DNA of 64,000 bases from Desulforapulum autotrophicum (GTDB taxonomy: Bacteria; Desulfobacterota; Desulfobacteria; Desulfobacterales; Desulfolunaceae): contig DYJE01000009.1 in NCBI GenBank assembly GCA_020723285.1, positions 62,001-126,000 on the forward strand, given 5' to 3'. Both the position numbers and the translations under genes were made by a program. Under the pieces are notes generated by a model that saw only the letters and a list, made by a program, of their open reading frames with translations, was not told the DNA's origin and searched no databases. Positions 50,707 to 60,305 of this stretch are shown one piece after another; position 1 is the stretch's first letter; each line of letters begins with the position of its first letter.

Positions 50707-51057
50707 ATGGAAAACAAACAAAGAAAGAACACCCGGAACAAAGTCTGGCCTGAAACAGAAGTTCATGTGAAATTCAGAGACAAATCGGCCCTCAATTCCA
50801 ACAGCATCATGAGTTTCAAAGCCGGTGTGGACAACCTCGGTTCCAACGGCATGTTCATCAAAACCGAAGAAATCGTGGCCACCGGAACGGAGGTGGAACT
50901 TAAAATCGATTTCAATCCCGGCGGCCGTCCCCCCATATTCCTCCATGCCGAGGGTTCCGTGGTTCGCCTTGAAAAAAACGGCTTCGCCGTCATGTTCACC
51001 AACATCAACGTCAAACATCTGGGCGAGTGTATCATGGCCAAATTGAATGCCAGATAA
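50707..51057 (+). CDS. PilZ-domain protein (116 aa)
   Basis: A single PilZ domain, the usual c-di-GMP receptor. The N-terminal RKNTR is a possible RxxxR ligand motif, and DNLGSNGMFIKT takes the place of the DxSxxG motif with Asp, Ser and Gly in register. Strands continue to AEGSVVRLEKNGFAVMFTNI. Its proximity to the DUF4388 and PKD genes suggests a role in surface behaviour. Confidence 0.8.
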   Translation: MENKQRKNTRNKVWPETEVHVKFRDKSALNSNSIMSFKAGVDNLGSNGMFIKTEEIVATGTEVELKIDFNPGGRPPIFLHAEGSVVRLEKNGFAVMFTNINVKHLGECIMAKLNAR

Positions 51058-51501
51058 TGACTGCACCGGTCTTGCTACAACGTGGCTAAATAAAACGAAC
51101 CCTGTTCATGAATGTTACAACAAATGGTTGACAAGTGCCTCTGAAAAGGATATTTCGAAATTGTTTGGTAACAAATCATGAGTTTTCGTATTGGGAGCAT
51201 GACAAGGAACATGTGCCGTCATTCTGCATGTATTCCCCCTGCTCTGTCTTTTCAGCCTTGATTTTTTGGGCTCCACCAAACCCGTTATAAGCAGCGAAAT
51301 CATCCCTGAACGTTATGTGCTAAAATGAAATGATTTTATTATTTCAGGCGCATGGCTTTGCTGCGGTCTTACCCATCCTCCGTTTCAAGGGGCGACAATA
51401 CCAGACATCACCAAAAGACTGTTTGCCGGAAGGCTAAGCCTTCCAGGTGTATGCTTTTTTTTACTCAAATTTCATAATGGATTTGACATGGAGGGGATAT
51501 G
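51058..51501. other. Leader region of the PKD lipoprotein gene
   Basis: About 440 bases. An extended -10-like TGCTAAAAT ends at 51326. A hairpin GGAAGGCT-a-AGCCTTCC (51428-51444), followed after about 9 bases by eight T, could attenuate transcription. I could not match it to a known riboswitch class. Nothing else is seen. Confidence 0.4.
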
Positions 51502-54500
51502 ATGAATCGTTTCATGTTGGGCTTAATTATCCGAATGGTTCTGGCTATGTCGGTTGCGGGTTTGATCGCAGGATGCGGAAGCAGCGGGGGTGGAGGCGGG
51601 GGAGGAACGACCGCACCGGCTCTGGAAGGATCGATCGTTTCCCCTTCCGGGCCTTTGACCGTCGCGTCGGGAGCGGCAGTGGATTTTCAGGCTTCAGTCC
51701 AAGGCGGAACATCGCCCTACACGTTCACATGGGATTTCGGAGACGGCTCCCCCGATTCAAGTCTGGAAGATCCGGGGAACAAGACCTACGGGTCGGCCGG
51801 GACGTATACCGTGATCTTTACGGTGACGGATTCCGCCGGTGCTAAAGTTGAAAAAACGGTGACGGTGACGGTGTCTGAGAACGACACGAATCCTTCGGGA
51901 AATATTGTTCTGCCATCCGGGAATATCACGATCATTGCAGGGCAATCCGTCCGGTTTTCAGGGGCCGCATCCGGAGGGAACGCCCCCCTTGCGTATCTGT
52001 GGAATTTCAATGGAGGAGCGGCCAATGCCGTAACCCTTGATCCCGGCAATGTGACATTTTTGAATCCCGGGATATACACCGTGACCTTTACCGTCACCGA
52101 TGCCGACGGTGACACCGCCAACGGTGGAACACGCACGGTGACGGTGCTTGCGGACACCCAGCCCACGGCGGGCATTTCAAGTCCAGGCGGCAATACGTCC
52201 ATCGTGGCCGGTCAGTCCGTCAACTTCACAGGGACGGCGTCCGGGGGAAACAGTCCTTTGATTTACGCCTGGAATTTCGGCGGCGGTGCTGCGAACTCCA
52301 CGGCCCTTAATCCGGGGCAGGTGACTTTTGCCACAGCCGGGACTTACACGGTCACATTCTCCGTCACCGATGCGGACGGAGACAAGGTCACGGGTGGAAC
52401 GAGGACCATCACCGTTGCCGCAGACACCCGGCCCACCGTTGCCATTGTCACGCCGGCGGCCAACACCACCGTTATCGCGGGGCAGTCGGTCAGTTTTTCT
52501 GCAACGGCCACCGGCGGTAACGGAACGCTGACCTATCAATGGAATTTCGGAGGGGGGGCGACAAATGTAACGACCCTCAGTCCCGTCCAGGTCACCTTTG
52601 CCATTGCCGGAACGTACACCGCGACCTTCACCGCCACGGACAGCGACAACGACAGTTCAAATGCCACCCGAACCATCACGGTCGTCGCCGACACCCAGCC
52701 TGTGGCCTCCATCACCGCACCCACGGCCGCCCGGACCATCGTGGCCGGTCAGTCCGTCGCGTTTACCGGTTCGGCGGCAGGGGGCAACGCCCCTCTATCC
52801 TATCGATGGGATTTCGGGGGCGGGGCATCAAACGCCACGGTTCTCAGTCCGGGCAATGTGGTGTTCAATACCGCCGGGACCTATACTGTCGGTTTTACAG
52901 TTACCGATGCCGATGGTGACGCTGTGAGCGGAGGAACCCGGACGGTCACCGTGGAACCGGATACGATACCCGCATGCTCCATCGCATCACCGGCAGGTCC
53001 GGTCACTCTGATCGCCGGGCAATCGGTGAATTTCGAAGGCAGTGCGTCAGGGGGTAATCCCCAGTTGACGTATTCCTGGAATTTCGGTGGGGGCGCGGCC
53101 AATTCCACCGTGTTGAGCCCAGGGAATGTTGTGTTCCAGGCGGCGGGAACCTACACGGTGAGCTTCAGTACCCGTGATGCGGATGGCGATACCGTCAGCG
53201 GCGGCACGCGAACCGTCAGCGTGGTTCCCGATCTCAGGCCCACAGTGTCCATCACGTCTCCGACAGCTGCGCGATCCATCGTGGCCGGGCAGAGCGTGTC
53301 GTTTACAGGTACGGCCACGGGGGGCAACGAACCCTTGACGTATCTGTGGAATTTCGGCGGGGGGGCGGCCAATGCCACCGTCACCAGCCCAGGCAGTGTG
53401 ACGTTCAATACGCCGGGGGTCTACACTGTGACGTTTACGGCCACCGACGTGGACGGCGATACGGTCAGCGGCGGAACACGGACCGTCACCGTTGCGGAAG
53501 ATCTCCAGCCCACGGCTGCCGTGTCTGCCCCGGCGGCAGAGACCCTCACCCTCATTGCCGGTCAGTTTGCCAACTTTCAGGCGTCGGCTTCGGGAGGCAA
53601 TGCGCCCCTGACCTATGCCTGGAATTTCGGCGGCGGAGCGGTCAATTCCACGGTGCTGAACCCCGGCAACGTGACGTTCGCAACGGCGGGGACCTACACG
53701 GTGAGCTTCTCGGTCACAGATACCGACGGTGACACGGTTTCCGGCGGGACACGAACCGTCACGGTGCTGGAGGATCTCCAGCCCGTGGCAAGCATCCTGA
53801 CCCCGGACAGTGCGGCCAGTATCGTGGCCGGTCAGGCCGTGAATTTTACTTGCACGGCGTCGGGCGGCAATGAACCTCTGACTTACCGCTGGACTTTCGG
53901 CAGCGGAGCAGCCGTTTCCACACTGAAAGATCCCGGTCCGGTGACGTTCGCCACAGCGGGGATCTACACGGCCATCCTCACCGTCACCGACGTTGATGGC
54001 GATGTGGTTTCCGGCGGGACACGGACCATCACCGTGGCGGTGGACACCCTGCCCACGGCGTCCATTCCCTCTCCGTCGGCGGATGTGACCGTTGTGGCAG
54101 GGCAGTCCGTCAATTTTGCGGGCTCCGCGACCAGCGGCAACGCGCCTCTTTCCTGGAGCTGGAACTTTAACGGCGGTGCGGGAAATGTGACGGTGGAGGA
54201 TCCCGGCGCGGTGGTTTTTGCCAGCGCCGGAACCTTTGCCGTGGCCTTGACTGTCACGGATCTTGACGGCGACACCAGTACGGCCAACCGGACCGTCACG
54301 GTCGAGCCGGACACCCAGCCTTCGGCAACCCTTGCAAGCCCCGGCGGCGACATCACCCTGATCGCCGGTCAGAGCGCGACATTCGAGACAACGGTGGCCG
54401 GCGGCAATCTGCCCCTGGTCCATCAGTGGAATTTTGGCGGCGGCGCGGCCGGTTCCACTGTTGAAGATCCCGGTGCCGTTATGTTCAGTACGGCGGGAAC

Positions 54501-56865
54501 CTATACGGTCACGTATACGGTGACGGACCGCGACGGAGACACGGACACAAAGACCGTCACGGTCACGGTGGCACCGGACACCCTGCCTGTGGCGTCCATT
54601 GTGGAACCCTCGGGCAACGTGCGGATCAACGCCGGTGAAACAGTGAACTTCGAAGGCTCGGTCACATCAGGAAACCCCGGCTACACCTATGTCTGGCATT
54701 TCGGAGCCGGCATTCCCGACACCCCGGACGAAGCGCCGGGCGACATCCGGTTCGACACCGAAGGCACCTTCGTGGTCACCTTCACCGTCACCGACGCCGA
54801 CGGTGACACCGCAACCGATACGGTCACCGTGACCGTGATGACCGGCACCCAGATCTATTCCTATGATTTCGAAGCAGGTTGGGACCGCTGGTACTCTGAC
54901 AATGGGATCTGGGAAGTGGGTACGCCGAACTATTCAAGTGGGCCCGCAACGGCATATGGTGGAAACCAGTGCGGTGGCACTGTGTTGACTGGAAACTACC
55001 CTGGAAGCGGAAGCAGTCGTCTTGTTAGCCCATCCATTGTTTTACCCGCCATTAATGCTGGAGAAGTGATTTATATGCGTTTTTGGCAGTGGTTTGCTTA
55101 TGGTGGATACGATGCAGGGTATGTCCAGGTGTCTGAGGAGACATCACCTGGGGTATGGAGTTCATGGTCGAATCTATCAAGCTACTCAGGTTCGGGCGGA
55201 GTTTGGACGAACGCTCAGGTTAGTTTGTCTGCATATGCGGCCAAGAAGATTCGTGTTGCGTTTTATTTGAGCAATAGCGGTAATTATGGATATGTCGGGC
55301 CGGGCTGGTATGTGGATGATATTTCGATTTTTGTCGGGCAAGGAGTAGTTCTTGGCCATGATGATACATATACAGCTGATTTTGAAAATGGTTTTGGGGG
55401 CTGGTACGTCAATAACGGCGCATGGCAATTGGGTTTGCCTACATCAGGGCCTAACGGTGTATTCAATGGCGCTCAATGTGCTGGCACAGTGCTCGGAGGG
55501 AATTATCCCAGTGATGCGAGCAGCTATCTGATAAGCCCAACAATTATTCTTCCAGCTACCAATGCCGGAGAAGAAATTTATATGCGTTTTTGGCAATGGT
55601 TTGCTTATGGCGGATACGATGCAGGGTATGTCCAGGTGTCTGAGGAGACATCACCTGGGACATGGAGTTCATGGTCGAATCTATCAGGCTATTCTGGTTC
55701 GGGTGGAGTTTGGACGAACGCTCAGGTTGATTTATCTGCATATGCGGGGAAGAAGATTCGTATCGCGTTTTATTTGAGCAATAGCGGTAATTATGGATAT
55801 GTCGGGCCGGGCTGGTATGTGGATGATATTTCGATTTTTGTCGGGCAAGGAGTAGTTCTTGGCCATGATGATACATATACAGCTGATTTTGAAAATGGTT
55901 TTGGGGGCTGGTACGTCAATAACGGCGCATGGCAATTGGGTTTGCCTACATCAGGGCCTAACGGTGTATTCAATGGCGCTCAATGTGCTGGCACAGTGCT
56001 CGGAGGGAATTATCCCAGTGATGCGAGCAGCTATCTGATAAGCCCAACAATTATTCTTCCAGCTACCAATGCCGGAGAAGAAATTTATATGCGTTTTTGG
56101 CAATGGTTTGCTTATGGCGGATACGATGCAGGGTATGTCCAGGTGTCTGAGGAGACATCACCTGGGACATGGAGTTCATGGTCGAATCTATCAGGCTATT
56201 CTGGTTCGGGTGGAGTTTGGACGAACGCTCAGGTTGATTTATCTGCATATGCGGGGAAGAAGATTCGTATCGCGTTTTATTTGAGCAATAGCGGTAATTA
56301 TGGATATGTCGGGCCGGGCTGGTATGTGGATGATATTTCGATATTTGTCGGACAAGGAGTGATCATGAAGCATGATGAGGCTTACATTGCTGGCTTTGAA
56401 AACGGCTTCGAAGGATGGTTCGTTTATAATGGATCTTGGGAAGTTGGAACTCCGACTGCCGGGCCAGTCGGAGCTTATAGCGGATCGGATTGCGCTGGAA
56501 CTGTATTGGCTGGGAACTACCCGAGTGATGCGAGCAGTTATCTTATGAGCCCAACTATTGTTCTTCCAACGATTGAGGCTGATGAAGAACTTGTTTTACG
56601 CTTCTGGCACTGGTTTGCATTTGGCGGATACGATTACGGTATAGTTCAAATCTGTGAAGAAACTTCTCCAGGAGTATGGAGTAGCTGGAATTCTTTAGCC
56701 AGTTATTCAAGTTCTGGCGGAGGTGTATGGTCCTATCCACTTGTTGACTTGTCAGCTTATGCTGGAAAGAAAGTTCGAATTGCTTACTATTTAAGTAATA
56801 GTGGTAATTATGGCTACGTCGGTCTCGGCTGGTACATCGACGACATTGCCATCCAGATACGTTAG
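51502..56865 (+). CDS. Giant PKD-repeat lipoprotein with C-terminal tandem domains (1787 aa)
   Basis: A lipoprotein signal with lipobox LIAGC is followed by a Gly tract. Twelve PKD-type repeats of about 90 residues then run to residue about 1115; each contains a version of IVAGQSVNFTGTASGGN, then WNFGGGA, then a GTYTVTFTVTDADGD end. The last about 670 residues are four copies of a 169-residue aromatic-rich, jelly-roll-like domain (WEVGTP, YMRFWQWFAYGGYDAG, GPGWYVDDISIF). Copies two and three are identical in DNA. PKD repeats are extracellular spacers, and the end domains probably bind glycans or protein. The C-terminal DNA is AT-rich compared with the PKD part. No PEP-CTERM signal is present. 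Confidence 0.88.
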   Translation: MNRFMLGLIIRMVLAMSVAGLIAGCGSSGGGGGGGTTAPALEGSIVSPSGPLTVASGAAVDFQASVQGGTSPYTFTWDFGDGSPDSSLEDPGNKTYGSAGTYTVIFTVTDSAGAKVEKTVTVTVSENDTNPSGNIVLPSGNITIIAGQSVRFSGAASGGNAPLAYLWNFNGGAANAVTLDPGNVTFLNPGIYTVTFTVTDADGDTANGGTRTVTVLADTQPTAGISSPGGNTSIVAGQSVNFTGTASGGNSPLIYAWNFGGGAANSTALNPGQVTFATAGTYTVTFSVTDADGDKVTGGTRTITVAADTRPTVAIVTPAANTTVIAGQSVSFSATATGGNGTLTYQWNFGGGATNVTTLSPVQVTFAIAGTYTATFTATDSDNDSSNATRTITVVADTQPVASITAPTAARTIVAGQSVAFTGSAAGGNAPLSYRWDFGGGASNATVLSPGNVVFNTAGTYTVGFTVTDADGDAVSGGTRTVTVEPDTIPACSIASPAGPVTLIAGQSVNFEGSASGGNPQLTYSWNFGGGAANSTVLSPGNVVFQAAGTYTVSFSTRDADGDTVSGGTRTVSVVPDLRPTVSITSPTAARSIVAGQSVSFTGTATGGNEPLTYLWNFGGGAANATVTSPGSVTFNTPGVYTVTFTATDVDGDTVSGGTRTVTVAEDLQPTAAVSAPAAETLTLIAGQFANFQASASGGNAPLTYAWNFGGGAVNSTVLNPGNVTFATAGTYTVSFSVTDTDGDTVSGGTRTVTVLEDLQPVASILTPDSAASIVAGQAVNFTCTASGGNEPLTYRWTFGSGAAVSTLKDPGPVTFATAGIYTAILTVTDVDGDVVSGGTRTITVAVDTLPTASIPSPSADVTVVAGQSVNFAGSATSGNAPLSWSWNFNGGAGNVTVEDPGAVVFASAGTFAVALTVTDLDGDTSTANRTVTVEPDTQPSATLASPGGDITLIAGQSATFETTVAGGNLPLVHQWNFGGGAAGSTVEDPGAVMFSTAGTYTVTYTVTDRDGDTDTKTVTVTVAPDTLPVASIVEPSGNVRINAGETVNFEGSVTSGNPGYTYVWHFGAGIPDTPDEAPGDIRFDTEGTFVVTFTVTDADGDTATDTVTVTVMTGTQIYSYDFEAGWDRWYSDNGIWEVGTPNYSSGPATAYGGNQCGGTVLTGNYPGSGSSRLVSPSIVLPAINAGEVIYMRFWQWFAYGGYDAGYVQVSEETSPGVWSSWSNLSSYSGSGGVWTNAQVSLSAYAAKKIRVAFYLSNSGNYGYVGPGWYVDDISIFVGQGVVLGHDDTYTADFENGFGGWYVNNGAWQLGLPTSGPNGVFNGAQCAGTVLGGNYPSDASSYLISPTIILPATNAGEEIYMRFWQWFAYGGYDAGYVQVSEETSPGTWSSWSNLSGYSGSGGVWTNAQVDLSAYAGKKIRIAFYLSNSGNYGYVGPGWYVDDISIFVGQGVVLGHDDTYTADFENGFGGWYVNNGAWQLGLPTSGPNGVFNGAQCAGTVLGGNYPSDASSYLISPTIILPATNAGEEIYMRFWQWFAYGGYDAGYVQVSEETSPGTWSSWSNLSGYSGSGGVWTNAQVDLSAYAGKKIRIAFYLSNSGNYGYVGPGWYVDDISIFVGQGVIMKHDEAYIAGFENGFEGWFVYNGSWEVGTPTAGPVGAYSGSDCAGTVLAGNYPSDASSYLMSPTIVLPTIEADEELVLRFWHWFAFGGYDYGIVQICEETSPGVWSSWNSLASYSSSGGGVWSYPLVDLSAYAGKKVRIAYYLSNSGNYGYVGLGWYIDDIAIQIR
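54850..56865 (+). repeat. Four tandem 507-bp domain repeats, two of them identical
   Basis: Unit copies begin near 54855, 55362, 55869 and 56376. From about 55259 to 55835 the sequence is identical to the sequence 507 bases later, far longer identity than with copies one and four. This indicates very recent duplication or gene conversion. Confidence 0.85.
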
Positions 56866-56882
56866 CGGGTGAGCATGCACTG

Positions 56883-56917
56883 GCCCTCTCCGGATTTGTC
56901 TGCCGGAGAGGGCAAAA
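56883..56917. other. Intergenic mRNA hairpin
   Basis: GCCCTCTCCGG and CCGGAGAGGGC form an 11-bp stem with a 9-base loop between the PKD and PEP-CTERM genes. It is followed by A's, not T's, so it is not a terminator on the plus strand. It may protect or separate the mRNA halves. Confidence 0.6.
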
Positions 56918-56942
56918 AAACTACAAAACAAAGGGGGAAAAA

Positions 56943-57596
56943 ATGAAAAAAGCAGCATGGATGATGGTGCTCTTACTATGCTTTTCCAGTTCAGCGTTCG
57001 CTTTGCTGATGGGGGGCACTTACGGGGTGGATGGAAGTCAGCCCGGAACGTGGATGCAGGACTGGACCACAACGCCCCACAGCGGGGTCACGTCGGGCAT
57101 CGTCGGGTACAACGGGTCTTCCATGGCCACGGTGAACGGAACCTGGGCCGCCACTTCCGACCGCATCCCCACATCCGGTTATTACACCATCGGGGATATC
57201 ACGTACCTCGATATATACCGGACCTATTCGGGGACTGGTTCGATCATGGCGGACGGCGACAGTTACAGTACGATTTATGATTATGAGGCCTGGTATACCA
57301 CCCGTTACGACGCGCTGACCGGACGGTATCTCGGGGGAACCCAGCTGTTGATTCATTTGACCGGAACAGCCACGGATGGCATGGACACCTTCTCGTTTTT
57401 CTGCGAATTGAACCATCTGGAAACTTTTTTTAATCAGAATAACCATGGGGGAATCGTGACCGGGGGGTTTATGAATGTCACAGCCCTGACACATCCGTCA
57501 AATCCGGTTCCTGAACCCGCCACCTTGTTTTTGCTTGGGTCGGGCCTGACGGGGCTGATGGGATTGAAGAGGAGAAAGAACGCCCGGAACGTCTGA
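56943..57596 (+). CDS. PEP-CTERM sorted protein (217 aa)
   Basis: A signal peptide (AAWMMVLLLCFSSSAFA) begins the protein. The C-terminus is a PEP-CTERM sorting signal: VPEPATLFLLGSGLTGLMGL, then RRKNAR. The exosortase system recognises this signal and releases the protein toward the surface or polymer matrix. The middle is a strand-rich domain of unknown family. It follows the PKD lipoprotein by 77 bases with a GGGGGAAAAA site before its start. Exosortase itself is not in the window. Confidence 0.85.
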   Translation: MKKAAWMMVLLLCFSSSAFALLMGGTYGVDGSQPGTWMQDWTTTPHSGVTSGIVGYNGSSMATVNGTWAATSDRIPTSGYYTIGDITYLDIYRTYSGTGSIMADGDSYSTIYDYEAWYTTRYDALTGRYLGGTQLLIHLTGTATDGMDTFSFFCELNHLETFFNQNNHGGIVTGGFMNVTALTHPSNPVPEPATLFLLGSGLTGLMGLKRRKNARNV

Positions 57597-57750
57597 AAAA
57601 CCGAACAGCCTGAGGGGTAAGTAAACCGGTACTCTGTAAATGAAATGACGGTTTCATGTTTTGATATCCAAACGACATGAGAAGACAGGCGTCAGCTGTC
57701 ATCATGCGTTGTGGTTTCCCGCCTCAGGAGGGCGGCCCAAGACCGTTATT

Positions 57751-57784
57751 AAAAAAGCCGCCACATGCGATGGCGGCTTTTTTT
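57751..57784. terminator. Bidirectional intrinsic terminator
   Basis: AAAAAAGCCGCCA / TGGCGGCTTTTTTT with a 7-base loop. It ends the PKD to PEP-CTERM transcription unit within the roughly 300-base gap before the next gene; the rest of that gap holds nothing I can identify. Confidence 0.9.
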
Positions 57785-57904
57785 ATTCCATGGGGCGATA
57801 TTCTCCGCCCTTTTATTTCAGTGTGAAGTGTGCTTTTATTCATGGACCGCATGGGTCGTTTTGACGTCCAGGCGCTGGTTTTTTTCTAACAGGGTGCGGA
57901 AACC

Positions 57905-59905
57905 ATGAAGCTGAATCGCCATATCCGGCCATGCGCCGGAGATTTTTTGAAGCATATCCAATCGCTGACGGAGCCGGGGGCTCTTTTGATCCTCCGGGAG
58001 ATCGTGGGGTGGCTGAGGCCGGAAGCCCCGCTTTCTGAACTGGCGGGGCCGGAAGTGGACGGTCGCATACGGGAACTCTGCGGGGCGTTTGATGAAAACG
58101 AGGGGGTGAGGCAGAGGATAGCCGAAAGCCTTCGCGGGTGGTTGTGGGAGGCCGGGCTTTTTTCTTCGCTGACATCGGTGGGCATTCTGCCCCGCAAAGG
58201 ATTCCATCGGGAGCTGGGCCGCCGCCTTTACGAAAAGATCAATCCCCCGCCACGAGACATAAACGATCTGGCGGATATGTTCGCCCTGGTGTTTAGGCAA
58301 CGCCACGACGGAGACTGGGTCGTTGCGGTTTCGGGGTCGTCGTGGATTCAGCTGTTCATGGCTATATGGATTCCGCCTGGCGGGGATCTTCGTTCCCTGA
58401 TGAACCGGGCCAGGGACGAACTGCTTTACGCCCTGGAGCTGCTGTCGATCTGGGTGGCGGCGGAAGAGCTAGAGCCTGATCTGGTCCGGCTGGACCCGCG
58501 GCTGAAAACCCGGGAATCCCCATTTGTGGCGTTTCAGCGTGAGGTGGCGGCCTTTGTCCGGGGCTGCGAGGTCTGGCGGGATACCGAGAACGAAACATGG
58601 CCCGACGACGCCCATGTCCGTGTTCTGCTGGAGCAGTGCGCGGGTGAAATCGTATTTTTCAGACGGCGCTCGGTCAGTCACGGCACATCCATCGCCACCA
58701 CCTATCTTCTGGAACGGCTGGAACAGACCCTCCAGCGTATCACGGTTATTCTGGACATCATCGACCTGACCGACTTGGAAAGGAGCGTCCACAGCAGTCT
58801 GGAACTGTTTCGGGATCTGGTTGAGGCCACCACCCAGCGAAACAGTGTCCGGGATCTCTGGCGTCAGAACATACGGCTGTTGTCGCGGACCGTCACGGAA
58901 AACGTCAGCGATCACGGCGAACATTACATCACACGGGACCGGAGTGAGTATTTCGCCATGCTCCGCTCCGCCGCCGGGGCCGGGCTGATCATTCCGTTCA
59001 TGGCTCTTCTCAAGATCCGGGCCGGTTCAGCCGACTTCGATCCGGCTGTGGAAACCCTGGTCTATTGCTTGATCTACGGACTGGGCTTTGTTTTCATCCA
59101 TCTCTTGGGGTTCACCATCGCCACCAAACAGCCCGCCATGACGGCGGCGAGATTTGCCAGCGCCGTGGAGAAAGAGGGGCGGGGCGGGGCCAATCCCGGT
59201 CCCCTAGCCCGGCTTCTGGTCCAGGTCGGCCGGTCCCAGTTTATCGCCATTGTGGGCAATGTGGCCGTGGCCCTTTCCCTTTCCATGCTTGTGGAAGCTG
59301 CGTTTCGTCATCTCTCAGGACAACCGCTTCTCGATGAGAGTCAGCGTCAATACCAGCTGACCGCCCTTTCGCCCTTTGCGGGCTTTGCCCTGTTTCACGC
59401 CGCCATCGCCGGGGTCTGGCTGTTTTTATCCGGTCTGATCGCGGGTTTTTTCGATAACCGGGCCGTCTACCTGTCCGCTGCGGAGAGGTTTCGTTACCAC
59501 CCCTTTGCTGTGCGGTTCCTGTCATCCCGTGTTCGGGAGAACATGGGCCGTTATCTGGCTGATCACTCCGGAGCCATCGCGGGGAATTTCCTGTTCGGAT
59601 GCATGCTGGGTGCCACCGGATACGCAGGCCGCGTGTTCGGCCTCAGTCTGGACATCCGGCATGTGGCGTTTTCCTCCGCGAATCTGGGATATTCGGGGGT
59701 TCAGGATCTGGGGCTGTTCATCCGCCTGTTCGCCTTTGTTCTGATGATCGGCATGGTCAACCTCGCGGTGAGTTTTTCCCTGGCCCTGTTTGTGGCCCTT
59801 AGAGCCCGTGGCGTCCGGATCCGAAGCTTGCGCCTGTTGCTGCGCGCTCTGGGGCGGGAAATCCGGCAACACCCTTTGTCTCTTATCTGGCCTCCCCGTG
59901 TCTGA
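57905..59905 (+). CDS. Gcr-type 'site-specific recombinase' family membrane protein (666 aa)
   Basis: It matches the family usually annotated as site-specific recombinase (Gcr). The N-terminal half is soluble and helical; blocks such as RLEQTLQRITVILDIIDL and VTENVSDHGEHYITRDRSEY are typical. The second half has five to six membrane helices, with HLLGFTIATKQPAMTAARFA between them. No recombinase catalytic residues are visible, so the family name probably misleads; an envelope role is more likely. The nearest start is ATG at 57905. It is a single gene. Confidence 0.8.
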   Translation: MKLNRHIRPCAGDFLKHIQSLTEPGALLILREIVGWLRPEAPLSELAGPEVDGRIRELCGAFDENEGVRQRIAESLRGWLWEAGLFSSLTSVGILPRKGFHRELGRRLYEKINPPPRDINDLADMFALVFRQRHDGDWVVAVSGSSWIQLFMAIWIPPGGDLRSLMNRARDELLYALELLSIWVAAEELEPDLVRLDPRLKTRESPFVAFQREVAAFVRGCEVWRDTENETWPDDAHVRVLLEQCAGEIVFFRRRSVSHGTSIATTYLLERLEQTLQRITVILDIIDLTDLERSVHSSLELFRDLVEATTQRNSVRDLWRQNIRLLSRTVTENVSDHGEHYITRDRSEYFAMLRSAAGAGLIIPFMALLKIRAGSADFDPAVETLVYCLIYGLGFVFIHLLGFTIATKQPAMTAARFASAVEKEGRGGANPGPLARLLVQVGRSQFIAIVGNVAVALSLSMLVEAAFRHLSGQPLLDESQRQYQLTALSPFAGFALFHAAIAGVWLFLSGLIAGFFDNRAVYLSAAERFRYHPFAVRFLSSRVRENMGRYLADHSGAIAGNFLFGCMLGATGYAGRVFGLSLDIRHVAFSSANLGYSGVQDLGLFIRLFAFVLMIGMVNLAVSFSLALFVALRARGVRIRSLRLLLRALGREIRQHPLSLIWPPRV

Positions 59906-59958
59906 AATGCTTTATAGCGGTTGTCAGATTAAAAATTCCGAAATGGAGTTATCCTTTA

Positions 59959-60000
59959 TTCGATGTTGGACGTTGGGCGTTGGATGTTCGATGTTCATTC
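59959..60000. repeat. Short heptad-like direct repeat tract
   Basis: A run of related units (TTCGATG, TTGGACG, TTGGGCG, TTGGATG, TTCGATG, TTCATTC) with a 7-base period lies in the gap between the Gcr-type gene and the DUF488 fragment. It is non-coding. Confidence 0.65.
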
Positions 60001-60062
60001 ATTTGCGCAATCGGAACAGATTTATGACAACCAATCTAACCGTTATGTCTGATATGGATCGG

Positions 60063-60290
60063 TCATTCGATTTCCGCACCCCGTTCCAAGAGAAGTTCCC
60101 GTAACACAGGCCGGTGGCACCGGTTTTCATCCTCACAGTAGCAGCCGATGGAGAAATGGGCGGTTTTCGACAACGCGGCGAGAAGGTCAAGGATTTTGGA
60201 GGCATCGGCTGCGCTCATTTCCTTCCTGAATTTTCGGGCGAAAGTCTTCCAGTCGGCCTCGCTGGCCGCTGTTTTTCCAAAGGCCATCAA
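60063..60290 (-). CDS. DUF488-like C-terminal fragment (75 aa)
   Basis: Residues 12-70 match the end of DUF488 proteins: WKTFARKFRKEM, then FSIGCYCEDENRCHRPVL with the conserved Cys and CHR. The usual N-terminal half is missing, since intact proteins have about 120-180 residues. It starts just after the NRDE gene stop. It is likely a truncated gene, though a short functional form cannot be excluded. Confidence 0.55.
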   Translation of the reverse strand: MMAFGKTAASEADWKTFARKFRKEMSAADASKILDLLAALSKTAHFSIGCYCEDENRCHRPVLRELLLERGAEIE

Positions 60291-60305
60291 TTCCGGGATT
60301 CATGA

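Noticed and set aside
51300-51460. c-di-GMP (GEMM) riboswitch before the PKD gene, suggested by the PilZ neighbour
   Set aside because: The conserved core bases of the GEMM class are not present; only a hairpin and T-run can be supported.
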